A DNA stretch of 64,000 nucleotides, taken from the NCBI GenBank assembly GCA_034509495.1, contig CM067507.1, forward strand, positions 25,018,300-25,082,299. Direction: 5' to 3'. Positions 20,601 through 33,220 of this stretch are shown piece after piece. How positions within the stretch are numbered: the first letter of the stretch is position 1; each line of letters opens with the position of its first letter. This DNA is from Acestrorhynchus altus (taxonomy: Eukaryota > Chordata > Actinopteri > Characiformes > Acestrorhynchidae). Below the pieces are notes generated by a model. The model was given only the letters and a program-made list of their open reading frames with translations. It was not told the origin of the DNA and made no database searches. A program made the translations under genes and the position numbers.

Positions 20601-22530
20601 AAGCAAGGACAGATCGTGTAATTTGGAAGAGAAGGAGCTGGGGTGGTGGTGGGGTGCAGAATGTGAGGAAGAGGAGGGGTTTTATAAAGCTTGTAATTGA
20701 AGAAAGGGGGGGTTTGGGCAAGGCCCTTCTCTCTACCAAACTTTAGTTGTTTCATAACTGCACTTCAGGTGACATTGTCAGGCTGTTTGTCAGTCAATCA
20801 CTACATTTCCATACATTTTTTTTACATGAAAATAGTGTTAAAATAGTTTGAGATACAATTTCTGTAAACATTCTTTGCATAGATAAGGTTAACTTATATT
20901 TCCTTGAAAAATCAGAAAGAGGAAGCTTTTTGTGTAGCTGTGTCCTGTCTGAGAACCACAGAGAGCACCCCTGGCAAAGCCTCATTCACCACTGTGAGAC
21001 CTAAAAAAATGTGTTTGGTGCCCGCTGCCAGAATTCCAGCTTTTCTCCTGCTGCCCTACTGCAGGGTCAGTGCAAAGAAGGCACTCAAAACATAAAGAGC
21101 TCACCAGTGCCAGTCCTGGTACCAGGCCAGAGACTTATGCAGTAAATCTCATAAAACATTAAGGTTAACATTTGTATTAGCCTTAGATGTTGCCAATCAA
21201 TCATCCAACAAAACCCAGTAAATCAGCAACATGCCATTGCTCTCTGCTTTCAAATCCAAAAAGCAGTCTCTTAATGGAAGCCTCTGAATAACAAAGAACT
21301 GTTGGTTCTCAGCAGATCCATTTGGACACACTTCAGATCCAGCGGGTGAAAGGTTGTCATGCTTTTGACAGCCTGAACTTGCTGTAGTAGTGGAACAGAG
21401 GCAGAGATTGTGCAGAGGGAAGGAAGCTATTTCTGTCCATTGAACAGAAAGAAAATGAGAAGCTTATTAAGAACCAGTGGGAGGACAATACTTTCAAAAG
21501 TGTCTGTGAGGTTGACATTTTTTGGTCAATTCTTTGATTGACTTAATGGACTATGAGCCGAACTTTTCTGATAAGCACTATAGCCCTAACATAATGTTAC
21601 TAAACCAGTTAAAAATACATTCAACTTTTTTCCGTTTTCTTTTTTAGAATATGTGGCTTTGAACAGATAAGTAATCACCAAAAGTGGTTGAAAATGTATT
21701 TAAGTAATCCTCCCAACCTTGTATTTATAAGTAATTTACCATTTATGTATGATTAGTGTTTTCTATTTTCTATTGATATATAAGTATTGCACATATATAT
21801 TATGTGGCTGACAAATATGCCCTATATTTGAAAATAAGTTGAAAATTCCAAATACATTTGTGTCACATATGTTCATTAAAAATAGAAGTTGGATAAAATG
21901 GAAATTATATCAGATTTCTATATGGGTATTGTTGGTCTTGCTCCGTGTATTAGTCAATAAGTGCATCTATTATGTGTATATTCTCTCTATGATCAGAAAT
22001 GTGGAATATATTAAAGAACAAATGAACTTCTTTATTTCCAGCTAGAATTCTTCTGTGAATAGTCAAGTTAAGGTGGAGTAAAATGGCTTTACTGCAATCT
22101 TGTTTGTGACTCTTGCTCTGCTGTTTTAAAGTCTGGAGAAAACATAATGTTAAGTACAACTGTGGCCTGGACCACTCAAGAGAATTCAATTACTGAGCAC
22201 AAAGGAGATGGAGGCGAGATTCCGCTGTATCTAACAAAAACAATCAGCCCCTATCTGATTGCAGGCTTTAGCAGGGGGAGTCAATTTTCTAATGCAAGCA
22301 CAGCTGAAGAAGCAGTTCTTCCTCATTTACTCTCCTTACTGCAGTTCCTTTTCTCCACCCTGTTCTTTCTATCCAGTCTCCTTTATTTGTATCCTTTTTC
22401 CTCTCCATCTCTCTCTCTCTCTGTGTCTCTCTCTCTCCCTGCTCTTCCCCTTGTGCACTGATTGTAGAGTGTTTACTGTGCTCACACCCTTTACTGTGCA
22501 GTGAGTGGTGCAGCAGCCTCTTCCCCCTCA
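17650..22530. other. Intergenic, no gene seen
   Basis: About 5 kb of mostly unique AT-rich DNA. Frames up to about 90 codons (for example 20480-20755 on the minus strand) are low-complexity or unlike any family. A short C/T-rich run lies at 22403-22440. Confidence 0.6.
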
Positions 22531-22534
22531 ATAA

Positions 22535-22800
22535 TGAAAATATCACAGAGGACCCGGAGGGGGGCAGCTGACCTTTATCGGCCTGGCGCATTTTCGCCAC
22601 GCTTGCTTGCTCTTTTGTAAAATGCCTGGCCACACTTCTCTCCCACGGGCAATCCGGCTGAGTGACTGCAGCGGATTGAGTGTTTGTAGATCTATACTCT
22701 GTGTAAATAATTTACCGTGTTCAGACGCTGCTCCAGAGGGGGAGAGGGGGAATATGCAGCACAGCTCCTGAGGAGCGCAGAGGTGCTCTATTTTGGTGTG
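22535..22800. promoter_or_regulatory. Possible conserved non-coding element
   Basis: A GC-balanced, repeat-free island (GACCCGGAGGGGGGCAGCTG, GCCTGGCGCATTTTCGCCAC, GGGCAATCCGGCTGAGTGAC) that stands out from the AT-rich flanks and has no coherent reading frame. Enhancer-like by composition only. Confidence 0.3.
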
Positions 22801-23240
22801 GTGCAATGCACTCAATTACTGGTCGCTTTAGAAATGCAGAGGAGAAAGAAAAAGAAAAGAAAAGAAAAGAAAAGAAAAAACAGGCCAAACCAGACTGAAG
22901 TGAAGTGGAACTACATTCTGTATTCTGATTGGATTTGTCGTTGTGACAGCGCAACAGTTTACACGGGATGAAGATGGCTACACGTTTTTATTGTTGGCCT
23001 TTCGGGTTGATTCTAGAAGAGGAAAGGATACATTTCATGTTTTAAAAGGAAACCCTGTAGTACTGAGTAGCACATACACAAGGAAATGTGTCAAAGTTAA
23101 TTTATCTTGGAATGCTTTGAAGCACCTGTATTTAATTCCGGTATTTAACACCATCAGCCCCAACTATATCATTTGTGGTTTTATGTATCAGAACCAGTTT
23201 TAGTTCATTTTTACATTTCCATTTTTCAACCTCTATTCCT

Positions 23241-24175
23241 TAAAATGAAAACTCCCTCAGGCTAGGAGGAAGAAACCTTGAGAGGAACCAGAGCTCAAGA
23301 AAGGAACCCATCCTCCTCTGGTTGACACCAGTGAGCTCAGACAAAGGCACAATACATGGGCATAAAAGATGTAGAACAGAAGATAAATGTTGCTTGATGA
23401 AAATGTTAATGGGTAATGAGTTATATGGTAGTGGGAATTCGAGTCGGAAGCAGGCTAGTGTTAGTATTGAAGTCCATGCAGGTTAAATATTTTAATCTAG
23501 CAGTAGAGTCACAGATGTGGATGAGTAGACATCTGGGTAGAAGCATTTGGATAAAGCTTCATGGGAGGGCATGGACCAATATCAGCCAGGCAGCAGGGGC
23601 AACTCGGGACATGGGGGGAGATAGGGAGAAAAATGAGTGACCCCTTAGAGGTGTTAATAAAAAGCCTGCATAAAGAGAAAGGTTTTTAATTGTGATTTGA
23701 AGATAGAGAGTGTGTCTCTCGTAGCAGGAAGGCTATTCCAGAGCTGGGGGGCTGTATAAGAGAAAGCTCGTCCCCCTACAGTGTTCTTTTTAATTCTAGG
23801 GACTGTCAATAGGCCCACATCTTGAGAGTGCAGTCTTTTAGATATGGTGGGGCTAAGCCATTGAGCAACTTGTAGGTTTGGAGCAATATTTTATACTCAA
23901 TCGGAATTTAATAGGAAGCCAATGGAGAGATGAGAGAACAGGACTGATGTGGTCAAATTTCGGAGTTCTGGTGAGAACCCTGGCAGCAGCCTTTTGTACT
24001 AATTGGAGTTTCCGTAATGATTTTCCTGAACTACCAGCCAGAAGGGCATTACAATAATCCAGCCCTGATGTTATGAATGCGTGCACCGCTATCACAGCAT
24101 TTTTGTGTGAGAGTGCTTTATGCAATTTGGTAATATTGAAAGAATCCAGTTTTTACAAAATTACTAATGTGAGTC
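23241..24175 (-). mobile_element. LINE remnant (L2/CR1-like), 3' part of reverse transcriptase and 3' UTR
   Basis: On the minus strand 23853-24125 reads AFITSGLDYCNALLAGSSGK, then KLQLVQKAAARVLTR and ISPVLSSLHWLPIKFRL, the classic C-terminal region of L2-type LINE reverse transcriptases. The frame then shifts (KILLQTYKLLNGLAPPYL) and carries stops. The end near 23241-23330 (CTCAAGGTTTCTTCCTCCTA on the minus strand) is a common fish LINE tail. 5' truncated and dead. Confidence 0.85.
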
Positions 24176-24209
24176 AAACACAAGCCCTAGCTGGAGCTGG
24201 GAATAATTG

Positions 24210-24530
24210 AGAAACATTTACATTTACATTTACATTTGCGGCATTTAGCAGACGCCCTTGTCCAGTGCGACTTACAAAAGAAACCATCTAGATTAATAAT
24301 TGGAATACTGGGTTTATTGGGGCCTCGTATTAATATTTGGTAACAGACAATTTTGTGTTATCCAAGTTTGAATTTCTTTAACACAGTTTGTTATCCTACT
24401 GATGCAATGATCCTCATTTGGTTTGGCTGATATGTAAAGCTGGGTGTCATCAGCATAGCAGTGTAAGTCAATATCATGCTTTCAAATGACTTCACCCAGT
24501 GGTAGCAAGTAGAGGGAGAAGCCTTTCTGA
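24210..24530 (-). repeat. LINE tail and associated repeat
   Basis: The ACATTT triplication followed by GGCATTTAGCAGACGCCCTT and GTGCGACTTACAAAAG is the inverse of the LINE tail at 47430-47480. Bases 24440-24500 (GGGTGTCATCAGCATAGCAG) are another piece seen with fish L2-type elements. Confidence 0.65.
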
Positions 24531-24539
24531 ATTACGTTT

Positions 24540-26380
24540 TGAACAAATGAACTTTTTCACAATATTCTAATTTCTTGAGATGCATTAGTATACATTTTGT
24601 TGCTGCCACTCCATTTTTGTTGTTTTGACAATCGGACATTTATTATAGGACATTTTACATTTTATTGTGTCAGACTTCATCAGTAGCAATGCTCCAAAAT
24701 AACTTAAATATGTTTACACTTCTAAGACCTCTAAGATTAGAAGTCCTTAAAAATGCGAGTGTTTTTGTAATATGTAAATGTTTTGTGCTTCACACAAAGA
24801 ATGAATTCAGACTGGGATGTTTTTGTAGCTTAGTTTCCATATATAGACTTTAATGAGTTACATCATTTAAACAATGTTTATATACTTTTACTTTTATTAA
24901 AAAACTATGAAGGAAATTTGCTTTACTGTCATATAGATCTTTAATCCTCTTTTTAATGACCAACTGTTCCATTTCCGTTATGCAAGCATAAATAAATTGC
25001 TGCCCAAAGTTTGATTACAAAAATTTGTGAACAGAACATGATGCCAGGACATCGCATGAGTGGAAGAAATGCTCACCCTGGTGTATGTTGATGTTGGTTA
25101 ATCTCCAGATAAAGATGCTTGCACCCTCGCAGCGGGGTCCTCCATGATAGACTCCCTGCCATCTGCTGTTGGTGAGCCTTAATCCAGCAATGTTCTGCTG
25201 AACATCGAAACACAACCGGCACCAAATGTGCATAGCCTCTAACCCTGGAAGTGTTCCGGAACCCTGCTGTGCTCTATACCAGTCTCTGGATTTACCTAGG
25301 CATTGTGCCAGCACAGGGGACAGGGCAGCAGTTATCTTAATGCAACTGTTTTATATTCACTTATAATCCATGCAAGGGGATTACAGCGCAGTGTTACTGG
25401 CTCTTGTTTGAAGCATCTTGTTCAGATGTTACTGGAGAAGAATTAACGGAACTATGTTTGATGAATTATATCTGTCATTCAGGTTCGATGGAAAGATCAA
25501 AACAAAGATTCATTTGAATCTGAATTGAACCACTGCGAGTTGCAGCCTCAGTTATATTTGAAAAATATAATGGAGAATGGCGTCCCTATTATTGTTGTTA
25601 GTAGATATATTTCATTCACTTACGGTTGTCCAGAATGCACGACTACAGTGGTCCATGAGTGAGGCTCAGACTGTGATTTGTATTTACTCCAGTGGTGCAA
25701 AAATGAATTACACTCCATAAGTGTAAACCATGAGCAAAAATACCAGTTTTTACAAAAAGCTGCTTAAAAACCAGCAGTTGCAGTTGGCTTCAGTAATTTG
25801 TCCAGGTATTGCATTCTGACCCATAATTGCATTCATATAACAAAAAATATATATAATGTATCTTTGCTCTTTGTAACATAAATACAGATGCATGAATGTA
25901 CAAAGGCTAGAAACTGGTCTTATTGTAGTCATGCAAACCTTCAAATGCCACTATATTTATGAATATTATGATTATGTTGTGGTAGTCTCAATTTTGTGGG
26001 TCCATCTCTCCTAAATCTTCTGTTTAATATTGTAAATCTGTGAATTGAAGTAAAAATGCTTACAATGCATGGATACAGTTCATACATTGATGTACTTTGG
26101 TTTATATTGATTAGAGCATCTCAGTAGTAAAAAGTTTAGGCAGTGTTTTTGCAGTTAGATCACTGCAATATGCCGTGACGCTAATGGTCTTATTTAGCAT
26201 TTCTTTTTAATTTGCATTGCTGCTCAAGGAAAAATGAATGTGATTCAGCTTTCCAACATTTACAAGGCAAGATCCACTGAACGAAAGTGCAGATGCACTG
26301 AAACAGGTGCCCCTCCAAACAGAAAAAGGTTTTCTCGTCATTAACAAAGCCTTCCAGCTCTAAAATGTGAGTAAAGAAAA
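24540..26380. other. Intergenic, no gene seen
   Basis: AT-rich sequence. A GC-richer patch at 25015-25330 holds a 99-codon minus-strand frame with no recognisable family; it is described under findings. Confidence 0.55.
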
Positions 26381-26384
26381 GAGG

Positions 26385-26590
26385 CGTGCGACTGTAGGAG
26401 GCCCTAATTAAGTGTGATTGGTGGTCGAGGAGGGAAGGGGGACGTAAATAGATTGAGCCAGGGGACAGCGCGAGACAGCACTGTGATTAATGTGCTGCCT
26501 GTGATGCATGGTGATGGAGAAGACAGGGCTGAGTCACACCAGCCAAGAGACTGTAGCACCTCACACACCTGAACCGACAGTAAGAGGGAA
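26385..26590. promoter_or_regulatory. Possible conserved non-coding element
   Basis: A repeat-free island with GCCCTAATTAAGTGTGATTG, GACAGCGCGAGACAGCACTG, GTGATTAATGTGCTG and TGAGTCACAC (an AP-1-like TGAGTCA). Low-confidence regulatory call from motif density. Confidence 0.3.
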
Positions 26591-26662
26591 AAAGGGACAC
26601 AAAGAAAAAGAAAGAAGTAGTTTTAATTGTTACTGATAAGCCATCGTAGCCAATGAGACAGA

Positions 26663-26665
<3 letters not shown>

Positions 26666-26714
<49 letters not shown>

Positions 26715-26716
26715 TG
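26666..26716 (+). repeat. (GT)n microsatellite
   Basis: About 50 bases of GT dinucleotide following GAGAC. Confidence 0.95.
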
Positions 26717-27118
26717 ATACTGAGAGAACAGCATTATTGAATGCTAGAAAGGTTTTTATAAAGAATCATCAAAGTATACATCTATACTTTCTTGTATTTG
26801 AATAACTATTTAACCAGATATTCAGTGATTCTCTGATTGTCAAATAAATATAAGGACTGTTGATTTACAGAATTTGTTGTAATTTGCTAAAATATGCTGC
26901 AGTTAACTGCAGTTTTATTTCTCTTCTGAAAAATAGTGACTATTTAAATGTTAAATAAAAAAATCAATTTTAGTTCAACAAAATGGAATTATATTGACTG
27001 AGCAGTGTCAGTATTATTTGTATCACATTAATCAATACGAAATTTGTAGTGTGTGTTTGTGTCCCAATTTCTACAAAAAAAGCACTTCTGCACTGTTAAA
27101 ATGTAAATATAAATTATG

Positions 27119-27262
27119 CTTGCACACAGGGGACTTTGTCCTCCACACTTAACCCATCCACACAGTGAAACACTACACTAGTGTTCACACACTAGAATTC
27201 ACACACTTGGGGGCAGTTACCACATGTGTCCGGAGCGCTTGGCAGCCCTATGCACATTTTAA
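27119..27262. repeat. Dispersed fish repeat, SINE/MITE-type fragment
   Basis: GGGGACTTTGTCCTCCACAC, CTTAACCCATCC, CTTGGGGGCAGT and CGGAGCGCTTGGCAGCCCTA are the ordered pieces of a repeat commonly met in fish genomes. It is decayed here and the right part is missing. Confidence 0.5.
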
Positions 27263-27716
27263 CCTAAGAATAAGCTAGAGGCCACTAATGATGCTATTTG
27301 TACAATTCTCTGTCCTCCTCTGCATTTCTCTGTCCTCCTATAAGTTACAGTCTGAGGAACTCAAGCGTAACGTAAGGCAGTGACGACTGCTGCTGCGATG
27401 CTGCTGCAGTGTTGTACCTTATGATTTTATCTGAAACACAAAGTAACTGACATCCTTCATATGGGGACTTTCTAACAGAATGAAACGTGTACAGGCCCAG
27501 TGGCATGGTCTGTAACACATTTGAGTGTGTAGCAATGCAGCCCTGAAGCTCTGGGCCTGGGTGTGAATCCACTGGTGAAATCTTCTCGTCCTGTCTGTTT
27601 AGCTGCAGTGCTGCGCTGTGGCTGTCATGGTGATGGGTCGGGATGTAGAGTATCCCGGAGAGGAATGCTCACTGGGCTAATTAAAATGCAGGAGGGTGTT
27701 ATGGGGCTCACATGCA

Positions 27717-27768
27717 CGCACGCACACACACACACCCACCCACACACACCCACACACACACACGCACA
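27717..27768 (+). repeat. (CA)n-rich microsatellite
   Basis: CA repeats with CCCACC and CACGCA interruptions. Confidence 0.9.
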
Positions 27769-28558
27769 CTCTCTGTTCTCAATCAGCCACCCAACCGAGA
27801 AGAAAACAGGGCAGACACACTGGGTTTAAGTTAGTGAAAATTGTTTTCGTAAGGTTTACTTGTGAAGTATGTTGTGTAGTGTTAACATTTGTGGTGTTTT
27901 ATGTTGCTGTAGATGATTAGTTGTTTTCATACTCTTCCTATACCTCCTCTTTTCACTTTTTTCTCTCCTTGTCCTTCAGTCCTAGTTAAATAAAGGACCT
28001 TTAAAAGTCAGTACTCTCTGTCTCTCTCTGCTGTTTTCAGCTTTCTTTCTCTTTCCCTCTCATTCTCTTGTTCTTTCAGCTCTAATGGACTGTATGCACC
28101 CTCGCTCCTCACTCCAGTCTGCCTCCGCTCATTAAAGCTGTGCTGCGACAGAGCGAGGCCAGAGGAGGACACACATATGCACATACACAAGCGCACACAC
28201 ACTCCTCTACTGCCTGATTGGACACTGAATTGCAGGCCAAACTTGAAAATGTCATGGCTTTACAGCTCTTTGTAAAAACATAGCAATACACCCTCTACTC
28301 CATTGTAGATTCTATGTAAAGTGGGCTGTTGGAAAAAGGACACCTGAATACTTCATCCCACTGTTCTTCAGACCCTCTCTGCCAGATGTTTTTGGAGACG
28401 GGTCGAAGCCAGTGGGTTACTCTATGTAGAAAAAGCTTGCTTGAAGCCATCCATTAAGCAGACAAAACTCTTCGTCCTCAGCTTTCAACAGTGAACTCCT
28501 TCACCTTTCAGCAGATTCCCAGGATGGAGAGCATGCCTGTGCTCCTCACTGCCTCATC

Positions 28559-28608
<50 letters not shown>

Positions 28609-28609
28609 G
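28559..28609 (+). repeat. (GA)n microsatellite
   Basis: About 50 bases of GA with one ACAG interruption. It lies 83 bases before a (CT)n tract that can pair with it. Confidence 0.95.
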
Positions 28610-28690
28610 ATGGTGGCTGGCACTCGCCCCAGGGAGTGATCAGCAGGCTGTTTCTAGGTCAGTACTGATGGGGTGCAGGGAGCAGTGAAG

Positions 28691-28692
<2 letters not shown>

Positions 28693-28740
<48 letters not shown>

Positions 28741-28750
28741 CTCTCTCTCT
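28693..28750 (+). repeat. (CT)n microsatellite
   Basis: About 58 bases of CT with one CTCG interruption, followed by an A-rich tract ending in A(17) at 28790-28806. Confidence 0.95.
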
Positions 28751-29323
28751 GTGTAACAAACACACAAAAAACAACAAAAAACAAAACCAAAAAAAAAAAA
28801 AAAAAATCCCCAAAGACACAGGACAGACATAGGACACAGAAACAGGATAAAGATTTTCAGGATGAGTCTAGAGGAGAAGAAAAGTGGTAAAATATTTAAC
28901 GATGGTGAAGTCTCATTGGAGAGAAGTGGCACGCTTTCCTTTTGTGTGTTTCTGTTTCGGGGATGTCTGAAGTATATATGAGAAATTGATGGCATGAGCT
29001 CTAGACTAATCTCTAAAGCATAAGGTTTTATGGAAGAAAGTGGAAACTTTAGTGAGTCTTCTTTAAAGCAGTGAAGAGCTGGAGATCAGAGGAAGGTTTC
29101 TGAATGCACCGTACCTTGTAGGATGCAAGGCAGCTGTTAAAACCCTCACACTCAAAATACAGAACATTGTTGGGATGCATTTGCTGATAATGTTCAGGAT
29201 TTACTTCATTCACACATGCCAGCATTCACGTTTTCATACTTGACATGACATTTCCTGTAAACAGGACTTGACATTTTGTTGGCATGTGAGGCCAACAGCT
29301 TCTACATTTCTGAATGATGTGCA

Positions 29324-29329
29324 ATATAC

Positions 29330-29371
<42 letters not shown>

Positions 29372-29372
29372 A
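29324..29372 (+). repeat. (AT)n-(GT)n compound microsatellite
   Basis: A TATATATAT run passes directly into GTGTGTG. Confidence 0.9.
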
Positions 29373-29379
29373 GTGTTTG

Positions 29380-30700
29380 TTCACATAAAAATTACATTAT
29401 ATCAAACATATATGCCTACAGTGTGGGCCACTGTTTCAAGGCAGGTTTCAAGAAGGATTTTTACATATGTAACTAAAAGAGCATGTCAGGATTCATACAA
29501 ACAGAAATGAAGAGGTTTGAATGGAGAATGTCAGAAAGTGTCATTCTAATTGTTTTACACTGCCAAGTACACCTAAACTTAACCCAACCCTTACCCTAAC
29601 CATAACCATTGTAAAATGTGTAGATTTCACATAGATTTCTGTACAAGTTTACATCAGTAATTCTCTTCTTTTTATAAGCTCCCTGATGCAGCAAAGCATT
29701 TTTTCTCGACTTTTCTTTGAGTACATGACAAGCTGGACTATGTACATTAGGTGAAACAGTGCCACCAGTGGACAGGTCACTGTGAATCATAGGCAGGTCA
29801 CAGGTAAATGCAGAGATTCTGTTTACAGTTTGGGCCTCCTGGTAAATAATTGTTCTAAGTCTTGTTTTGGTAAACTGCCATCGATTGTCCTCAGATTTCT
29901 ACTCTCTAAAAGTGAAATCTTTTTACATTTATTGAAAGTTTTTTTGCATGAAATCAACAGTATATAAGAATAACTTGGTCATTTAGCATTGTCTTTCATG
30001 TAGTAACTCAAAATGTCACTAAATTTATCTTTAATACAGTCCTCAGGCTCATGTCCCGTATGTGAAATGCTCACACCACAACAAACTAATCTTCATTTTA
30101 ATATCACTGATAAGACTTTCTTTAAAAGCCATGCCACACCTTTTCTCCCCTCTTTCTTTACAGCAGAAGCCACTGTGAGTGCTGTTAAGGAGGATTGGAG
30201 TCTTCCAGGCCTCTTATTAGCACTCCTCGACAGCCGGAGCCCAGCTGAGATGAAGCAGCAGCGAGAGACGTGCAGTCTCCGGGTGTGCGAGACTTGAGAC
30301 AGGAGCATCTACTTTATCAACAGACCACAAGGCAAGCATGGGGCTTTTCATTTAAATATTAATGCCACCATTGAAACAAGAGGAATTGACTGGGATCTAA
30401 TTAAATCCAAGACACTCCTTTAAAGTCCTGCATCAGTGTGGGGCTTGTGTTAGTAAACAGTTTTTTGGGGGAAGCTGAGGTGTGCATTTGGGGGAGAGCT
30501 GAGGGATGAAAGGAATTGGTGATTAAGCACTTCAAGAAAATAATCATATTACTGTGGCTGCTGTGTATTCATATCAGGTTTGGCAAAGGCAGAAAGAGGA
30601 AAGGGACACGTTTTTCAAAACGTTTTTCTTTAGCCCATTTTCCAAAGCCATTCATTATGATAATACTGTGCTTCTGAGTGCCCGTGCCATGTGTGTGTTT
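29380..30700. other. Intergenic, no gene seen
   Basis: Mostly unique AT-rich DNA. At 29581-29608 there is a short run of CCCTAACC-like words resembling decayed telomere repeats. Frames at 30013-30308 look like chance. Confidence 0.55.
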
Positions 30701-30716
30701 AGGGGCCTGCACGTGT

Positions 30717-30746
30717 GTTATGTGTGTGTGTGTGTGTGTGTGTGTT
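30717..30746 (+). repeat. (GT)n microsatellite
   Basis: About 30 bases of GT dinucleotide. Confidence 0.9.
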
Positions 30747-30794
30747 TGTACTGACATGGACATGTGTTTGTTGGTGGCAGGCCCAGTTGTCTCT

Positions 30795-31020
30795 GGCTTG
30801 TTTCGCTCAGCCGATAATTTCCTCATTTGCTAGCGGGAAAATAGCTAATTAAAACCCTCTTCAGCTAACAGGCTGTCTGGGAGAATGCTAATGCAGTCGT
30901 GGGCATGCTGCTATTTCCGCTTCTGCTTCTCATCCTCCCGGCTCTTTCTCTCCCATCAGACCTGCGGCCTGGGACTGTGATGCACTGCGCCCATTTTCAC
31001 TGTGGGTGCGTGCCAAATAA
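30795..31020. promoter_or_regulatory. Possible conserved non-coding element
   Basis: CGATAATTTCCTCATTTGC, TAGCGGGAAAATAGCTAATT (TAGCTAATTA homeodomain-type core, E2F-like GCGGGAAA) and CTGCGGCCTGGGACTGTGAT form a repeat-free island of balanced composition. It ends at the CA microsatellite. Inference only. Confidence 0.35.
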
Positions 31021-31031
31021 TGCCTGTTTTT

Positions 31032-31038
31032 ACACACA

Positions 31039-31096
<58 letters not shown>
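31032..31096 (+). repeat. (CA)n microsatellite
   Basis: About 65 bases of CA dinucleotide with one TCAC interruption near the start. Confidence 0.95.
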
Positions 31097-31097
<1 letters not shown>

Positions 31098-32401
31098 TCA
31101 AACTGCTCAGCGTAATCAGGTGTGTTATTACTACAATTAAGTGTAATAAACAGACCTATTATAATTACTGAGCCCTGGAATAACAACATAGAACATTCAT
31201 ATATAGAGTATGCTGGATTATCCCTGTTTTAATGCTTCATTATCTCACATAGTTACTGTTAGAGCACCTCGTACACCTTTACACAAGTTCTCAGCAGGTG
31301 ACGTTCATTTCTTTCTCTAAATGTTGTTGTTATGTTTTGCCTTTGGTCAAGTGCATTGACAGTTTCGACAGGCTTCCCTAATTAGTCGTCACCCGTCAGT
31401 GACTTTCCCATTGATGTTTTGTTTTCCTCACACAGATCTCTTTTGTAGCCCTGTTATGAAAGCAGTGATCAAAGAGGAGAGATCCAATTGAATAAAACAT
31501 CTGATAGCTTTCATGTCTACAATTCGCTTTAATCAAAACTTAGTTATGTTTGTTTAGGTTGACGTGCTTTTAGTTTTTCTTTTCCTCAGGCAAAATTTGG
31601 AAAAAGCTCTCCGTTAAAACATCTGAAATATTTGATTTGATGAACTACCAAGAACTTGTTGTGAGCAATCAATTTAATTGTGCATTTTTCCTGAGCTTTC
31701 TCATTTGCAACTATTGTAGACATCAACACATTTCCATTTCTGAGGACTAGTAAATCAAAATGGCCCTTTTCTTAAACTCAGTGACTTTTATTTAATCCTA
31801 AGATTATTAACCAGCAATTGCTGCGAAACATGTTACCCAGTAATTACATGGAAAATAATGCAAACTGGTGGAATTGTTCCAAAGTTCTAAGAGTGATAAA
31901 TGTACGTCCAGAACCAATAGCAGTTCTATGAAGCACATGGGTTTAATACCGGGTTTCTAGGGGTGTACTCACTCTAGGCAATCTGTACCATGCATGAGTA
32001 CAGTTCCCCACAAAAAGCCCAGTTCATTTAATGAATGTGATTGCTCTGAACCAGGTTTACCTCTTCAAGCAAGCTGGAGCACTGTTCACTTGGACTCGGC
32101 CAAAGGATGCACCCTGTATGAGTGCAAACCCTGCACAAGCTCAAAATCTTCTTTTATAGGCTGCACAATGAGCAGAAGATGGCTGTGACTTCATAATTAA
32201 TAAATCTATTAGGCATGTGAGAGGACTGTGTACAAGCTTAATAAAACAAACAGTAAATATAGTCACCAGCCTGATCTGGAAAGTAGCATGTCCATTTACC
32301 ACAACTTCACTCTTTTAATTAGTTCTTACTGATAGAATGAGAGAAGAAAAAAAAATACTAAGGGCAGGAAATATTCTAGGACCAATATACCGTACAGAGC
32401 T

Positions 32402-32431
32402 AATGATGATGATGATGATGATTATTATTAT
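32402..32431 (+). repeat. (ATG)n-(ATT)n trinucleotide repeat
   Basis: Six or seven ATG/GAT units followed by three or four ATT units. Confidence 0.9.
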
Positions 32432-32687
32432 AGAATCAAAAACAGCCATATTAATTCACAAAACTGTCAAGACAGTGTTTACAATAATACAATGTCTGCC
32501 AATCTGCCATCATTCAGATTACAATAGCAGACATTTTATAGGGTCTCTTTTTTCATGTTGTAAGCGTGCTGAGGCCTGGTACATAAAACCATGACAAATT
32601 AATGCTTACATGGTTCCTTGCATGGTTGAATGTATAAAAATAAATACATAATCCATTGCTAGGCAGAAACCATATGTTTGATCTACT

Positions 32688-32995
32688 AGCTGTATACAAG
32701 CCCCAGTCAAACAATCTGGAGTGGTGTTGATACAGGTGTCTTTGCCTTTCTGTGAGCAGTGTCATCGTGGCTTTTCCTGTCTCCTATTAAATCTTGATCT
32801 TATATCTTGATCTTGAAGAACTTCCCCTGCGTCCAACCTGAATCCACACTACAAGCCTGTGGTACACACATGCATTCGAGAATGTGGGAAAATAACTGTG
32901 CCCATCTAATGAATAGGCATGCATCTGAGCCCAGTTTTATTTACATTTGTAGTCTCATGCTTTAATTTCTAATTACATTACATTGTTTCATGTTA
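32688..32995 (+). repeat. Direct repeat, copy A
   Basis: Shares AGCTGTATACAAGCC, TGGCTTTTCCTG, TTGAAGAACTTCCCCTG, CTTGTGGTACA-like and CCCAGTTTTATTTAC in order with 34468-34720. Similarity is perhaps 70-75% by eye. The two copies flank the LINE at 33221-34250. Confidence 0.75.
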
Positions 32996-33220
32996 ATTTG
33001 TGTCCCCATTAAAAAAAAAGACATCCCCAGCATATCTGATTATAAATCCATAATAAAACATAATGTATATTGTCATCTACGGTTGTGATAGATCCTTTTC
33101 TCAACTTGGGTTCTTGTAAGCAAGAATATATTTTTATTACGGTGTGTAGGACTCATTGACCTGAGCTAATTTATTTTTTTCCATTTGCACAAAACACCAT
33201 ATCTCAAAATTCACTGGTAT

